Assembly: GCA_020740775.1 (NCBI GenBank)
Contig: JAHEWK010000011.1
Location: 1-64,000 of the forward strand
Origin: Ilyonectria destructans
Taxonomy: Eukaryota; Ascomycota; Sordariomycetes; Hypocreales; Nectriaceae
Direction of reading: 5' to 3'
DNA: 64,000 nucleotides
Shown piece by piece: positions 36,226 through 46,790 of the stretch. Positions within the stretch are counted from its first letter, which is position 1; each line of letters starts with the position of its first letter. A model generated the notes under the pieces. It was not told the origin of the DNA and made no database searches. It saw only the letters and a program-made list of their open reading frames with translations. The position numbers were made by a program, and so were the translations under genes.

Positions 36226-36645
36226 TGCGTAACCATCGGCAACGCCTCCTTGGGAAAAAGGGGGGAAGGGGGGTATCAGGGTCGATTTATACACGCAGCC
36301 CCTGTTTGAATACCTGCAGCTCGTCGGATGAGTAGGTCCCTGTGATGGTCATTCTTTGTTCGCTGTGCAATAATCGTTCGCACATCGGTGTTGGGGGTGT
36401 AGAATCCCCGCCCGTTTTAATCCCTGCTAAGAAAGGGAAAGACCCCGGGATGGTGGGGAGTCGACTGTGGGCTGCGATAGATATTGCTTTGCTTGGAACA
36501 ATCTTCGGCTCAGAGCCGGTGCTGCGAAAATATAAGAATAGGAGATATCCCCCCCAGAATGAAGATAGACACTCACACATTCAATCCCAGTCTAATCACA
36601 GCAACATTTATCTTGTCAATAACATATCCATCTTGCCTGATCGTC

Positions 36646-39133
36646 ATGGCTTCCCATTTGGTCCAGCCATTCCACCCTTCCCCTGCCCAACACACGACTC
36701 CTCCCAGCAGCCCTCTGCACCATCCAATTGATGCTAAGGAACCAAACGCACCCAATGGACGCCTTGCTCAAGACAAGAACGATTTCGAATCGTCTCTCGC
36801 AGAGCGACTCTTGGCAACACTCGAAAAGCTCGTTGCTGAAAGGTCTACCTCCGAGAGCTCGTCCTCTGGTGATGACGCCGCAACCAAGGCGAAAGAGCCA
36901 AAGGTTGAGCGAGCTTCGAAGCTAGCCTATAAACGTGTGGAGGAAGCGTATGATAATCATTCCAATAAAAGCATTATTACTAACGGATGCCACAGGTGGG
37001 ACGACAAATCTTGGAAATACAAGATCGTTGAGACAGCTGGTCCAGGGGTCAAAGATCTCGACCAGTATGTCTTCCTCGTTCGGGATAGGATTGGTGAGTT
37101 TTGTATCCCTACCTTAAGATCCTGCTAACAAAATTCTTTCAGATAGGAAAACAGATGAAATTACATCTTTTATCGATGTCAAGTCCCCATCATTGCGAGA
37201 TGTCCTGAGAGAAGTCTGTCGCGATATTCGAGTTGTCTCTCTGGCAGAAGAAACACCCTCCGTATGGTTTTAGTGCAGCCTACATATTACAACCGCTAAT
37301 GCTGAACAGATTGATCGAAATATTCTATTTCACGTTCGTGGAGAATTGAAAGCCCATCAGCGGCGTGCGGTCGACAGCCAGAACAAAACGGCTGCACAGC
37401 ATTTGGGTCTTTTGGTCGACTGCATCGAATCCACTTTCCAGCCTACCGATCAACAACTGTCTGTTCTTCTGGCAAAGAAGGAAATTACGTACGACCTCAT
37501 TTGGGCCCTCTCTAAGCCCAATACAGAGGTATACACTACCTGTAAGGGTACCGATGCTCCCATGAGTGCCCTATACAACCATTGCGAAGAGAGACTGGAC
37601 CTGGATGGATCGAAATTCATGTACCTCGAGATTCGTTATCTGAGCTCGAACGGAAAAACGTTAGGTGAGGTCACAGCCGGCCGCAAGATACCATACTTCC
37701 GAGGAACCAAGAAAATCGAGTTTCTCCAGGTGTACCCTTTGGAATACCACCCAGAGAAGGAGAAGATGACAAAGGACCTGATTGATAACGGCCGCAAGTT
37801 TGTCTCTTTGATGGGCCTCCATCATCGTCAGTACGAGGGGAAAGCGTTTTTCATCGACGACGAAGGGGAAATCGTCAAACGGCACATCAAGGATCGAATC
37901 ATGATTGATGCTGTCTGTTTTCAGGAACAGAACCCTGATCACCCGTTCCCACAAGTCCGAAAGGTAGAACCAAGAGACCCGATTACGGGCCCGATTGGTT
38001 CCCTCGGACTTGCAGATCTTGACCCGAGTCAGCTCGAGGAGAACGATTTCCTGATTTGCAGCCCTACTGTGTTTGGGTTTTGCCTTGGTAGCAAAACATT
38101 TCGTGAGTAGGATTCGATCCAAGACATACAGTTGACTAAGAATCCATTACAGTGGAGTTTGCTGTTGCCAACATCACCGAAATATCCTGGAGCCCTTCGT
38201 CCTTTAAGGATGTCAAGATCCCAGAGAGTCAAAAGAAGCCAATTTGGGCTCTAACCAAAACATATCTTGATCGGGATGAGAGCGATGGCTTTAGGGACCT
38301 TGTTCAAGGGAAAGGACGGGGAATCAACTTTTTGCTCTAGTATGATGCACTCCGAATGCCTGTCAGACAAGTAGCTGATCTGGTGCTATAGTGGGCCTCC
38401 TGGTGTCGGGAAAACCCTAACAGCAGAAACAATTGCAGAGACCTACCGGATTCCACTCTACACAGTAAGGACTTTGCTGCTATGCTTCGAAATCGGCCTT
38501 TACTAACCAGTCAGGTGCCGGCTGGTCAGATTGGTGTAGATCCGGTCAAGGTGGAGAGGATCCTGACCAGTATCTTCAAGATTGCAAGCCGGTGGAAAGC
38601 CATACTGCTTCTGGACGAGGCAGATGTCTTTCTAGCTCAACGTTCGAACGATCCACATCTCAATGCACTCGTATCGGTCTTCCTGCGCGAACTAGAGCAG
38701 TACGATGGCATTCTATTCCTGACGACAAACCGAGTGCAGTCATTCGACGAAGCAATGATCAGCAGGATTCATCTTGCTCTACAATATCATCCACTAGGAC
38801 GAGATGCGCGCGAGGCCGTGTGGAAGTACTTCTTGGGGCAGGCCAACACTAAGCAAGGATGCCCTGACTGTCCCCAGGATGCAGTTGACGAGCTAGCGGA
38901 GAAGGAACTGAACGGCCGAGAGGTGAGTCACCCTTCGCGTGGTAGAGTGATAGAGCGAGATCTAACCACTATTGCAGATTAGGAATGCCGTGTTCGTAGC
39001 TAGGTCAATGGCTCAGTACGAGGAGACGGTCGTGTGCGCGACGCATCTCAATGAGTCCATTTCTGCAAGGGAACAGTTCCAACGAGACTTTCAGGGAGCA
39101 GGGGTGGTTGAGAACCGTAACTCGTACTTTTAG
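36646..39133 (+). CDS. AAA-family ATPase with a large fungal N-terminal region
   Basis: Seven exons: 36646-37093, 37143-37261, 37310-38102, 38153-38339, 38392-38464, 38515-38922, 38978-39133 (727 residues). All junctions are GT..AG and in frame, with introns of 48-55 nt. The N-terminal 130 residues are Ser/Pro-rich, and the middle region resembles the conserved domain preceding the ATPase in many uncharacterised fungal AAA proteins. Splicing creates INFLLYGPPGVGKT (Walker A, about 517-524) and LLLDEADVF (Walker B, near 571). TTNR appears as the sensor/arginine region. The C-terminus is short after the lid helices. Probably an ATP-driven remodeller; the substrate is unknown. Good codon continuity suggests an intact gene. 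Confidence 0.88.
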
Positions 39134-39608
39134 TGTGTGTGGTACGCCGAACGAGTATTGGTTCTCAGAAAGGATATATGCAATTGTCCATGTCACCCCG
39201 GAGGAGTTGCGTCATTGTTTACGCCAGATTGTCAAGATTGTCATAGCTCGAATGCACATTTTCCAGTCTCTTAGCTTTATTTCTTGATGTGCAATCAGGT
39301 GGCAGGCGGCTACTAGTAGCCCTTCACCTTGACTTATGTCGGAGCCATCGGTAGCTGCTTGGGCCATTGCCGATGGCCCCACTGCCGCTAATACCGCCAC
39401 CTTGAGCTTGCTTGTCACAGTAGCTGTGCCCCAAGGGCAAACAGAGTCTGTGTCACTGAATCACGTGACCGCGTAGATCATTTCCGTGGCCATTTATATT
39501 AGAACAATGGGGTGATGGTGGTGAAACTAGCACGCCTTGCGTTAGGTGTTGTTCGATGTTAATGGAAACATCGAACCGGGATATGGCCCGATCTACTCAA
39601 AACTCTAT
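39134..39608. other. Convergent 3' spacer
   Basis: It lies between the AAA gene and the sirtuin frame. A TCACGTGA box lies near 39461. No gene seen. Confidence 0.45.
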
Positions 39609-40310
39609 CTATATAGACATCACCGAGGCGAAATCGTCACAGTCTCCGAGATACTCAAAGCTGGTGAGAGACTGGAAGCCCTCACCAAGCTTTGGTGACT
39701 CCTTGCTCACCCATATGACCAGATTGTCCGGACTTTTTGCTCTCACTACCTTACAGAGACGCTCAGTGAAATTCGCTAGCGGAGGGATCGACAACCTTGT
39801 CCCGACGATGAGGACAGCGTCGACGGGCTGCGTCAGGTCGCGGTTGAATACGGCCGTGATCTCGTCTTCACCAGGACAATTTTCTCCGTAGAGAAGAACA
39901 ATTGGTCGGAGAAATCCCATAGCTCGCCTTCGCTTGCGTGTCATAATCCGCTTCCTCTGCTCTTTCTTACACGAAGGGCAGGGAGCCAGGACCCATCGTG
40001 GGAAGGACCGTGGAGTAACCCGTATAGTGTGTGAAGGTCTTAGGTGGCAGACTAATGTGTCCGCCCGGCCATGGAGCCACATTGTCTTCTGGGAGAGATA
40101 AGGGAGCCTAGTTTGGCGACAATCGATGTTCTGGGTGTAATGGTATCGAAGATGATCAGACTGAGCCAGGCGCTCGGCGAAGGTATCGAATGGGGTGAAC
40201 GGGGCTTTTCGGCCAGACCGTAACTTCTGCAAGACATCGGCCGACTCCAGTGCTGAATAGGCCGGCGCGTCGTATACGATGCGGCTGGATTTCTTTGAGC
40301 GGGAGGAGCG
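39609..40310 (-). pseudogene. Sirtuin (Sir2-type deacetylase) lacking its N-terminal NAD-binding motif
   Basis: The frame is open from a TAG at 40313 down to 39609 (about 233 codons). It shows YTQNID, WLHG with the catalytic-type histidine, a zinc pair CPSC, LLYGENCP and LIVGTRLSI, all Sir2 landmarks. The first zinc pair reads CHLR, so one cysteine is missing. The GAGIS..FRS motif expected at the N-terminus is not found in frame. An intron acceptor (AGGTAG) could begin this exon, but no good upstream exon was found. Probably a truncated gene or pseudogene; an intact gene with undetected 5' exons is the alternative. A scrap of a related copy lies at 12340-12465. Confidence 0.6.
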
Positions 40311-40546
40311 CTACCTCGTTGTATCAGGTAGCATCGTCATGTCCGGATCCTTTCCGTATGGGGCAAATATCCCTCTCTGTATCTCTTTGCTGCCTGGCCA
40401 GACATGGCTATATAGCCGGGGCAGGTATATCGACGGGCGACACAACATCGCTAGAGGGCGAGCGAGTCATGATATCCTCGATGACCTTCGACGGATGGCC
40501 AGTTGGCATAGGGATCCTCAACGTCACTCAGAGTCAACGCTTTTGT

Positions 40547-41014
40547 TCACCGCCGAATGATTGTCGCCTGCTGCCCAAAGTTCTTGACAGAATCTGGCGC
40601 CGCTTGTAGTAACAGGCTGCTGTTTGCGACCCCTCGTCCTGGCAGTCGATCACTTGTGGATACAATCCAGGATCGATCGATGTCTTTTGCCGTCCAGCTC
40701 TGAAAGGTAAGGTTTTCATTGATGTGATCCCGCAACCACTGCTTTCCCTTTGCACCCGTTCTTTTGATTTCGCATCTGTGTGACTTCTTCAAATGCCGCG
40801 ACAGCACATCGAGACATGTGGACCGCAGTTCAAAATGCTTACAGGCAGCCCCATCTTGAAGCGCCAAATGTGGGTGAGGCGCGGACCCATCGGCTCGCGT
40901 AGGTAGGAGATCTGGATCAGTAAGAGACAGTGAATGAATCAGAGAGGGTCTAATTGAAAGCTCTCTCGAAATTTCACTAAGTCCCACACGACACAAGCAC
41001 AACCCACGCCCCAT
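40547..41014 (-). pseudogene. OrsD-like zinc-finger fragment
   Basis: A 155-codon frame from ATG 41014. The segment from DGAACKHFELRS through SRHLKKSHR, then QWLRDHINENLTFQSWT and SWIVS, matches the conserved block of fungal OrsD-like (PF12013-type) proteins. The second cysteine of the finger is replaced by phenylalanine. The frame ends soon after this block, whereas full proteins are several hundred residues longer, so it is truncated at both ends. It lies 230 bp upstream of the sirtuin frame on the same strand. A composite gene was considered but no clean splice was found. Confidence 0.5.
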
Positions 41015-41178
41015 TTTCTCGGCTGATCAGCTGATCTCCGATATCCGCCACGACTTGACTATCGCGTCAAAATGAATGTCTTCCCCAGGGAACGACGTCA
41101 ATTTGTCCCCGGTGTACATTGGTCTCTAAAAGACTCCTGCCTCACATTAATACTTGTTTGGAGGAGGATTCAGCGCAC

Positions 41179-41454
41179 TCACATCTGACCTTCACCTTCT
41201 TTCGTTACTCGATAGCAATGCAAAGTGATATCCTTCAAGTTGGGTTCGGAATCACGATAATCGCAGTCAACCAAGGCATGGCACCTGGCGTTCTCTGCGA
41301 GGATCTCTCCTTGTGCGTGTATGAAGTCTTTCTCATAATCGAAGTCGCGACCTAATAACTTGGAGCACGCTGCTTTAGCGACGGCGATCGGCTTCTGAGC
41401 AGGGTCTCCAGGAACCAGGTTCGTTCGAAACTGGATGAAGATACGACACGCCAT
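41179..41454 (-). CDS. Small hypothetical protein (91 residues)
   Basis: ATG 41454 opens MACRIFIQFRTNLVPG and continues with a mixed, plausible composition to 41179. No signal peptide, membrane segment or motif is recognised. It stands alone between the OrsD fragment and a Cys-rich ORF. Confidence 0.4.
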   Translation of the reverse strand: MACRIFIQFRTNLVPGDPAQKPIAVAKAACSKLLGRDFDYEKDFIHAQGEILAENARCHALVDCDYRDSEPNLKDITLHCYRVTKEGEGQM

Positions 41455-41885
41455 TATTTGGTCATTCGCAACAAATTGCTGAGGATATTTCCAAGGAGTG
41501 AGATAAGAAGGTTTCGGTGTAAAGGAAAAAAAGTAAAAATTCGGAGATGAGTGGGCTCAGTCGGAGCTGGCATTTGGGAAGGAACATTAGTTCACTGCAT
41601 GACTAGGCGGTCTGCACTAGCAGAATGGTCGGGCCCACTCTTTTCTCCTCACGAGTGCACTATGTATAAACCAGCCCATAGAACCCGAGAGTAGGCTGGC
41701 TACACGCTCCTCACTTATCAATTACACCTTGGCTACATAAAATCACATCTACTATTACCAAAGGTGACATCTCGACTCGCTCAGCCTCCAACATAACCCC
41801 AGGACGCCTGAGTTCAACACAGTCGGAACCCAACCCAGCCGTCACATCCCATCTACCCCAGCAAAGTAGAACCTCGTTGTCACGC

Positions 41886-42059
41886 TTATGGAGGGGGGGG
41901 CGTTGGGTAGTTACAAGCCGCGCATTTTCCATTTTGAGCACCGAAATACGGTGTTGTGATGCCAGCGCATGGTAGCCCGGCAAGGACACGTGCACAGCTA
42001 ACAATCTCTCCCGTCGCCCTGTGGTTACAGTCATAATCGTATTGGCGATGTTCGCACAT
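41886..42059 (-). CDS. Small cysteine-rich protein (57 residues)
   Basis: ATG 42059 gives MCEHRQYDYDC and then spaced cysteines, ending CAAC and a Pro tail. The pattern C-x8-C, a central Cys pair region and a final CxxC resembles the short zinc-binding fungal proteins that begin MCE.. with spaced Cys/His. There is no signal peptide, so it is probably intracellular rather than a secreted effector. Confidence 0.45.
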   Translation of the reverse strand: MCEHRQYDYDCNHRATGEIVSCARVLAGLPCAGITTPYFGAQNGKCAACNYPTPPPP

Positions 42060-42356
42060 GTTTGGCAAGTCGACTTAGATAAATTATTATGAGCAACAGA
42101 AATAATAGCTCTCAGGACTTACAGTAACGTAATACAGTGGGTAATATGTTATATTTTTGAGGGCTTTGTTCTAGGAACATGGTAATGTTGCAAATATCTT
42201 TTATCGAAAAGAGCAAGAGGAAGTGAGGGGATTTATATTCCATCTGACCCCAGTTTTGGCTAAAAGTCCGCCCGACTTCCGTTGATGGGGCTTACAAGAA
42301 ACTTGCTCCCGAACTGTGCACGACTGCCAAGCCTGAACTGTGAGCCTTGTGCTGAT

Positions 42357-42455
42357 TTGAGCTGTGGGTCTTGTGCTGGATTGTGCTGTGGGTCTTGTGC
42401 TGGATTGTACTGTGGGTCTTGTGCTGGATTGTGCTGTGGGTCTTGTGTTAGACTG
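42357..42455 (+). repeat. Minisatellite, about four 24-bp units
   Basis: Units of CTGTGGGTCTTGTGCTGGAT with a short spacer recur about four times, the last one diverged. They share the TGTGGG-T/G-C-C/T-TGTGC core with the tract at 34700-34860 and with a single copy at about 31240-31275. Confidence 0.75.
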
Positions 42456-42510
42456 TTGGCGCATTTGAATTGCAGGATGCGCCTAACCTCCACAAAAACA
42501 ACTCCCAGTA

Positions 42511-42710
42511 AATATCAAGTCTAATGCAAGATATCCCCGGCGTCAGCTTGCGGGAAGTCCCACTCATTACGTACCGGTGCTCATCTCTGATGGTGGAGAC
42601 ACGTAGAGCAGTGAATATGCACGTTGAAGAGCCGTGACGATCATCCGTGTTGGTTGGAAACAATCACTAGCGTTTATACGTGCCAGGAACTTGCATGATT
42701 CGGCATGCAG
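42511..42710 (+). repeat. Dispersed repeat, copy 2
   Basis: Same order of blocks as 36028-36225, estimated by eye at roughly 75-85% identity with several small indels. It sits 60 bp from the 24-bp minisatellite. Copy 1 lies in the same spacer as the 34.7-kb minisatellite tract, about 1.2 kb from it. Confidence 0.7.
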
Positions 42711-43588
42711 AGTTGCGGCCGATCGAACCACATGCCATCGGTGAATGGCGAAGAACCAACGACAAGAGAGAGCTTGGAGTGTCACGGAGTATAGTTTGCC
42801 TTACTAATATGAAGGCCAGGGCCAACGTAAACCTACAGAATTGACCTCAATGAGAGCAATTCACTGCGGAGGGCGGCCAAGGATGAGTGTCGACCAACAA
42901 CCTCACCGGGATAGTGGTCCGTTGTTCGAGTGTGGTTACCCATACATAGTCGACTCTGACCGTAGATTATCACAGCTCATCGATCAATGGCTAATGCATG
43001 AGCTGTCGATAGCGTGCGGTAGGTGTTGAGGAACGGAATCTAGGTCCCAATTGGACAGACGCATGCGACCACTTTGCCGACCGGGCTGATATTCTCAGGG
43101 AAAGTGCATGTCACATTTGGCCAACACCGCCATGTAGCCCTGACGGCTTGCCAAGGGACGCCTCCGATCACTTGCATAAACGAACTGAAATTCCAGGCTG
43201 AGCAAACAGGCCGCATCTGGGGTTAAGGATGGAGGACATTGAGTGTCAGCCAGCATGGCCCAACTTACGGACGGGACATCCAGCCGGAGTTCATCATGGG
43301 ACTGCATGGCGACCATGCCTGGTAGAAGTGGGGGTGGAAGCTGGAAAGATGATGATGGCCGACATGCATCGGCCTATGACACCCTCTAATGGCAAGAGAA
43401 ACATGGTGTGTTGGTTTTGGATGGTCTCGCTTTGGGATAACACCCATGGAAGCGACCGTGCTAGACCATGGACATGTTCTTCAGCCGATGAGCTGCTTCG
43501 TGCATTAGTTTCCTCCGTTATCCCAGGCCCAACGACGACTGTTCTCGTCCTAGTTAGAGGCTGGGTCTCCGGCAAGCTGCTCCAAATG

Positions 43589-43596
43589 TATAAAAG
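43589..43596 (+). promoter_or_regulatory. TATA box of the exon-array gene
   Basis: TATAAAAG about 100 bp before ATG 43696. A GTAAGT at 43631 with CCAG 20 bases on lies in the leader, but it is too short to be a typical intron. Confidence 0.45.
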
Positions 43597-43695
43597 TCAC
43601 CCGCTGGGCACAAGCACTCCTATAGCAGGTAAGTCAAGTGGCCTTTCCAGAATCATTTATCATTAAATTGCAAATCTACTACGCTTTCTTGAATC

Positions 43696-44383
43696 ATGAC
43701 CAATCCACATGACAATCCTGAAAACTCCGACCAACGGAGGCAGGATTGCCAATCCAATGACGCGCAGGTCAACGGAACCACCAGAACTGATGAGCAGAGT
43801 TCTGATGATGCAGAGAGTAGTCTGTGGTTCTTTTTTACATCAATATTTTCCAAATACTGACGGATCCTAGTTACATCCATTGGACAACTGAACGACGATG
43901 CCGCGGAGGCAAACGAGCAGACCGACGAGGCTATAGGAGCTTATGAGCAGAGTTCCGATAATCCGGATATTGGTCTGGAGTTCTGCTTTGTGGCAATGTT
44001 TGAAAAGCACTGACGGATCCTAGTTACATCCATTGGACAACTCAATGACGATAACGCGGAGGCAAACGAGCAAACCGACGAGGCTACAAGAGCTCATGAG
44101 CAGAGTTCCGATAATCCGGATAATGGTCTGTGGTTCTTTTTTACACCAGTTTGCCAAATACTGACGGATCCTAGTTACATCCATTGGACAACTGAACGAC
44201 GACGCTGCGGAGGCAAACGGGGAGACCGATGAGGCTACAGGAGCTCATGAGCAGAGTTCCGATAGTCCGGATAATGGTCTGTAGTTCTGCTTTGTAGCAA
44301 TATTTGAAAAGCACTGACGGACCCTAGCTACACCCATCGGACAAATCGAACCGCAAAATACTGAAGAATTCGAGCTAGAGTGA
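43696..44383 (+). CDS. Acidic repeat protein built from tandem exon-intron units
   Basis: Proposed exons: 43696-43819, 43871-43972, 44024-44125, 44175-44276, 44328-44383 (161 residues). The three middle exons are each exactly 102 nt, phase 1 at both ends, and encode near-identical 34-residue acidic modules (SIGQLNDDAAEANEQTDEAT.., ending EQSSDNPDNG). Exon 1 carries a diverged module and the last exon a partial one. The introns are 51, 51, 49 and 51 nt and end ACTGACGGATCCTAG or close to it, with CTGAC as branch point. Introns 1 and 3 match each other, as do 2 and 4. The donors are GTCTGT/GTCTGG, unusual for fungi. Read without splicing, each unit hits a TGA within the intron. No domain is recognised; the protein is probably disordered. 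Splicing is inferred from frame and phase only. Confidence 0.6.
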
Positions 44384-44661
44384 GAGTCGGGAACAATTAA
44401 AGGGCTATTGAGCAAGATACTCAAAATGGGTAAAAGGATATTGAAGTCGGCCTTCACTTATGCTGTTTAGCGGGGTTGTGGTGGCCAAGCCGGAGCGGCG
44501 TTTTATTTTTCCTCTCCGAACAGCCAGCGCACAATCGCCTGTTGATGCCCAGTGTGCCAATTTATAACCTTTTACATCATTCAGCGTGTATCCTGTTTCT
44601 CAACGCAACTGAGTGCCATACATATGATTCAAAGTGCCCTTCAAACCTCTTGAGCCACACT

Positions 44662-45184
44662 ATGGGGTATTTTACAGTTCAAGAGATTAACCAGAACGCT
44701 CGAACCCTGGTTACAGCCGTCGGGAATCAGCCGACAGAGCCGCCACCTCCCAAAGATACAAACGAAGCGTCGGTTCCGGGAGATGTCGATTACGATGTGT
44801 TCACCTCATGCGGTGAACTCATAGAACTAAAGGAAGAAACGAAGCAAACGGAGGTATATGCCTGCTTATTTCTCCTGCCCTAATTTACTAACTAACAAGA
44901 AGACTTCCGGTCTCAAGGCAAACTTCGGATCTGGAGTGACACTGCTTATCGACCAGTATGCTCTTCGACATAAGACTGGATACATTAAGATAGAGGACGG
45001 CAAAGTAGGCTATGTTTACCCAATCCGAGCATGCCAGGTTTGTATTCGAACCGCACAGGGTGAGAAGGACCAACAAGTTCAGTGGGAAGAAGGTTTCCGT
45101 TACTCTCTCTATGGTAGCCTCATCTTTAAGCCGGCAGATAAGCCAATCGAGTATGTCATGTTCACCTTTCGGAAGAAGGAATAG
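44662..45184 (+). CDS. Hypothetical small protein (158 residues)
   Basis: Exons 44662-44853 and 44900-45184. The 46-nt intron (GTATAT..ACAAG, branch CTAAC) joins the frames in phase 0. The N-terminal half is Pro/Asp-rich; the C-terminal half alternates hydrophobic and charged residues in a beta-strand-like pattern (GVTLLIDQYALRH, GYIKIEDGKVGYVYPI, YVMFTFRKK). There is no signal peptide or membrane segment. It lies 280 bp after the exon-array gene on the same strand and converges with the next gene, with overlapping ends near 45162-45184. Family unknown. Confidence 0.6.
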
Positions 45185-46790
45185 AAATTTGTTCTTCAGG
45201 TTGAAACCAAACCTCCTCTCGCGGTCCATTTGAGGTGATATCCCCGGCCCCTATTGCGCGCATCCAGTCATCATCTCCTTCAAAGTTCATACTTTGACTA
45301 GGAAGCGTCTCGTTCTCTGTGTAATCAGAACCTTTAGTTAACCCACAGGTTGCGAGGTTCCTCGTTTCTTCATCCATCCCCTCATCAGGACATAACATCG
45401 GCCCGTGCCCTGCGGATAATGGTCGGCTATTTCCATATGGCTCATCTGTCCAAGAAATACCGGGCGAAAGGCTCATCAGGCTACTGCCTTGCGTTGTTAC
45501 TGGCGTGAGATCTGTGGCGTTGCTGATGCGAGAGTCAGAGAAGCAAGAAGTGGAACGACAGGAGCTTGGAGACCCCAGTCTGTTTGCCCAATAAAGTGAA
45601 GGATCGAAAGCATGATCTCCATCAGCGTGTAAGTCTCCCTTATCTCCTGTATCCCGGATTGGGTCGTATTGCCTGCCTGAGTCGCGTAGCTCAATGCGGT
45701 CATCACTGTTATCCCGTCTCCTCTTGCCTAATGAACTTGGAGGAAGAACCGTTCTATTGTGAGATAAGGAAGTTCCAAGTGACTCTCCGATGAGTTCGCA
45801 ACTATAGCGGCACTTAGCGATTGCTGAATAAAGAGGGAGGTTGCTTCCCACGTCAAATGAGGTCGCCACAATTTCAAAAGATACACAACATCAAGAGGTT
45901 CAGTGGCCTGGATCTCTTTCGCTAGTACTTCTTTCGCTACCTTTTGTTTTGAAACAAGCGATATGGTGTAATCAACTTCATCGTCGGTCAAGCGGCGAAG
46001 GGTTGTTGGGGCCATACCTATCTAACGTGTTATTAACGATTCCTGGCAGATCGCGTGGTTACTTACACAAATAGATGAGCAGCTCAAAGGCACGGTGTTC
46101 AATCAAGTCGTATAACCGATCGATCATACCAATGACCCTAACCGCGCCTTTCTTAATCCTCCGCAGATTATCTGACTCGTCCGACCATTTTTTGCCATTC
46201 GACCATTCTTCGCCGTAAAGAGCCTGGAAAAACGATTTGATAGCCGCGTTAGTGCTTGGGGTGTCTCCACCAACGGCCTCATCAACACAGCAGGCAGCGA
46301 CGAACAGGAAAGAAATTAGGTTAGAGAGTCCGCGTAGCTGCGTCACCTCCCGACAAAGCGTTACAGCACGATTGCCAAGCTCGGAAAGCGAATAGCCCGG
46401 AATCTTGTCTGCATTATGCGTCCAGGAGCAGCTGCGAATTTTTGACAAGTAAAGCAAGATGTTTTCACGGGTGTCCAGCCCATGAACTTGCCTCGTTGAC
46501 TGCCATTGTTCCTCATTCTGGGGGATTCTCTTGATCACGGCTGACCAGCTATTCGATAAGTTCGATTTACTGGGCCGCTTTGGCGTTGGCTTTGGCGTTG
46601 TTATTGGCGTCCAAATTTGGATTTCAAGGTCGTTTGATGTCGGCGATGAGGTCTTCTCAAGCGAACGCTTGATAGGTAGCTGAAAGAGAAAAGGCTGCTT
46701 TGCATAAGCAGCCACGATAGTGTCCTCTAGGAACTGACGGTAAGCATCATCGTCTCCATCAAATTCCCAAAGCCGGGATCTGGTACTCAT
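45162..46790 (-). CDS. Hypothetical protein (498 residues)
   Basis: Exons 46790-46067, 46017-45885 and 45801-45162. The first intron (GTAAGT..GATAG, 49 nt) is clear. The second (GTATCT..CTATAG, 83 nt) was chosen because it alone keeps the frame. The start is MSTRSRLWEFDGDDD, the ATG closest to the acidic N-terminus. Residues 130-240 are helix-rich with a hydrophobic core. The C-terminal 210 residues are Ser/Gly/Asp-rich and look disordered. I do not recognise the family. The stop overlaps the 3' end of the convergent plus-strand gene by 23 bases. Confidence 0.55.

Larger units (their letters stand above)
34537..36645. other. Repeat-bearing spacer
   Basis: It holds a CACAGCACAGGCCC tandem (34700-34860) and one copy of a dispersed repeat (36028-36225). 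Short ORFs on both strands are unsupported. The end should hold the promoter of the AAA gene. Confidence 0.45.
42060..43588. other. Repeat-bearing spacer
   Basis: It holds the 24-bp minisatellite and copy 2 of the dispersed repeat. Frames at 42841-43029 and 43229-43666 are unsupported. Confidence 0.45.

Noticed and set aside
40420..40445. IAGAGIST on the plus strand, resembling the sirtuin NAD-binding motif, suggested an inversion inside the sirtuin gene
   Set aside because: The following residues (GDTTSLEG) do not continue the GIPDFRS pattern, and flanking sequence does not look like sirtuin in either strand. A chance match is more likely.
43229..43666. 145-codon plus-strand frame upstream of the exon-array gene
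   Set aside because: It runs through the TATA box and leader of the next gene and has no protein-like features.
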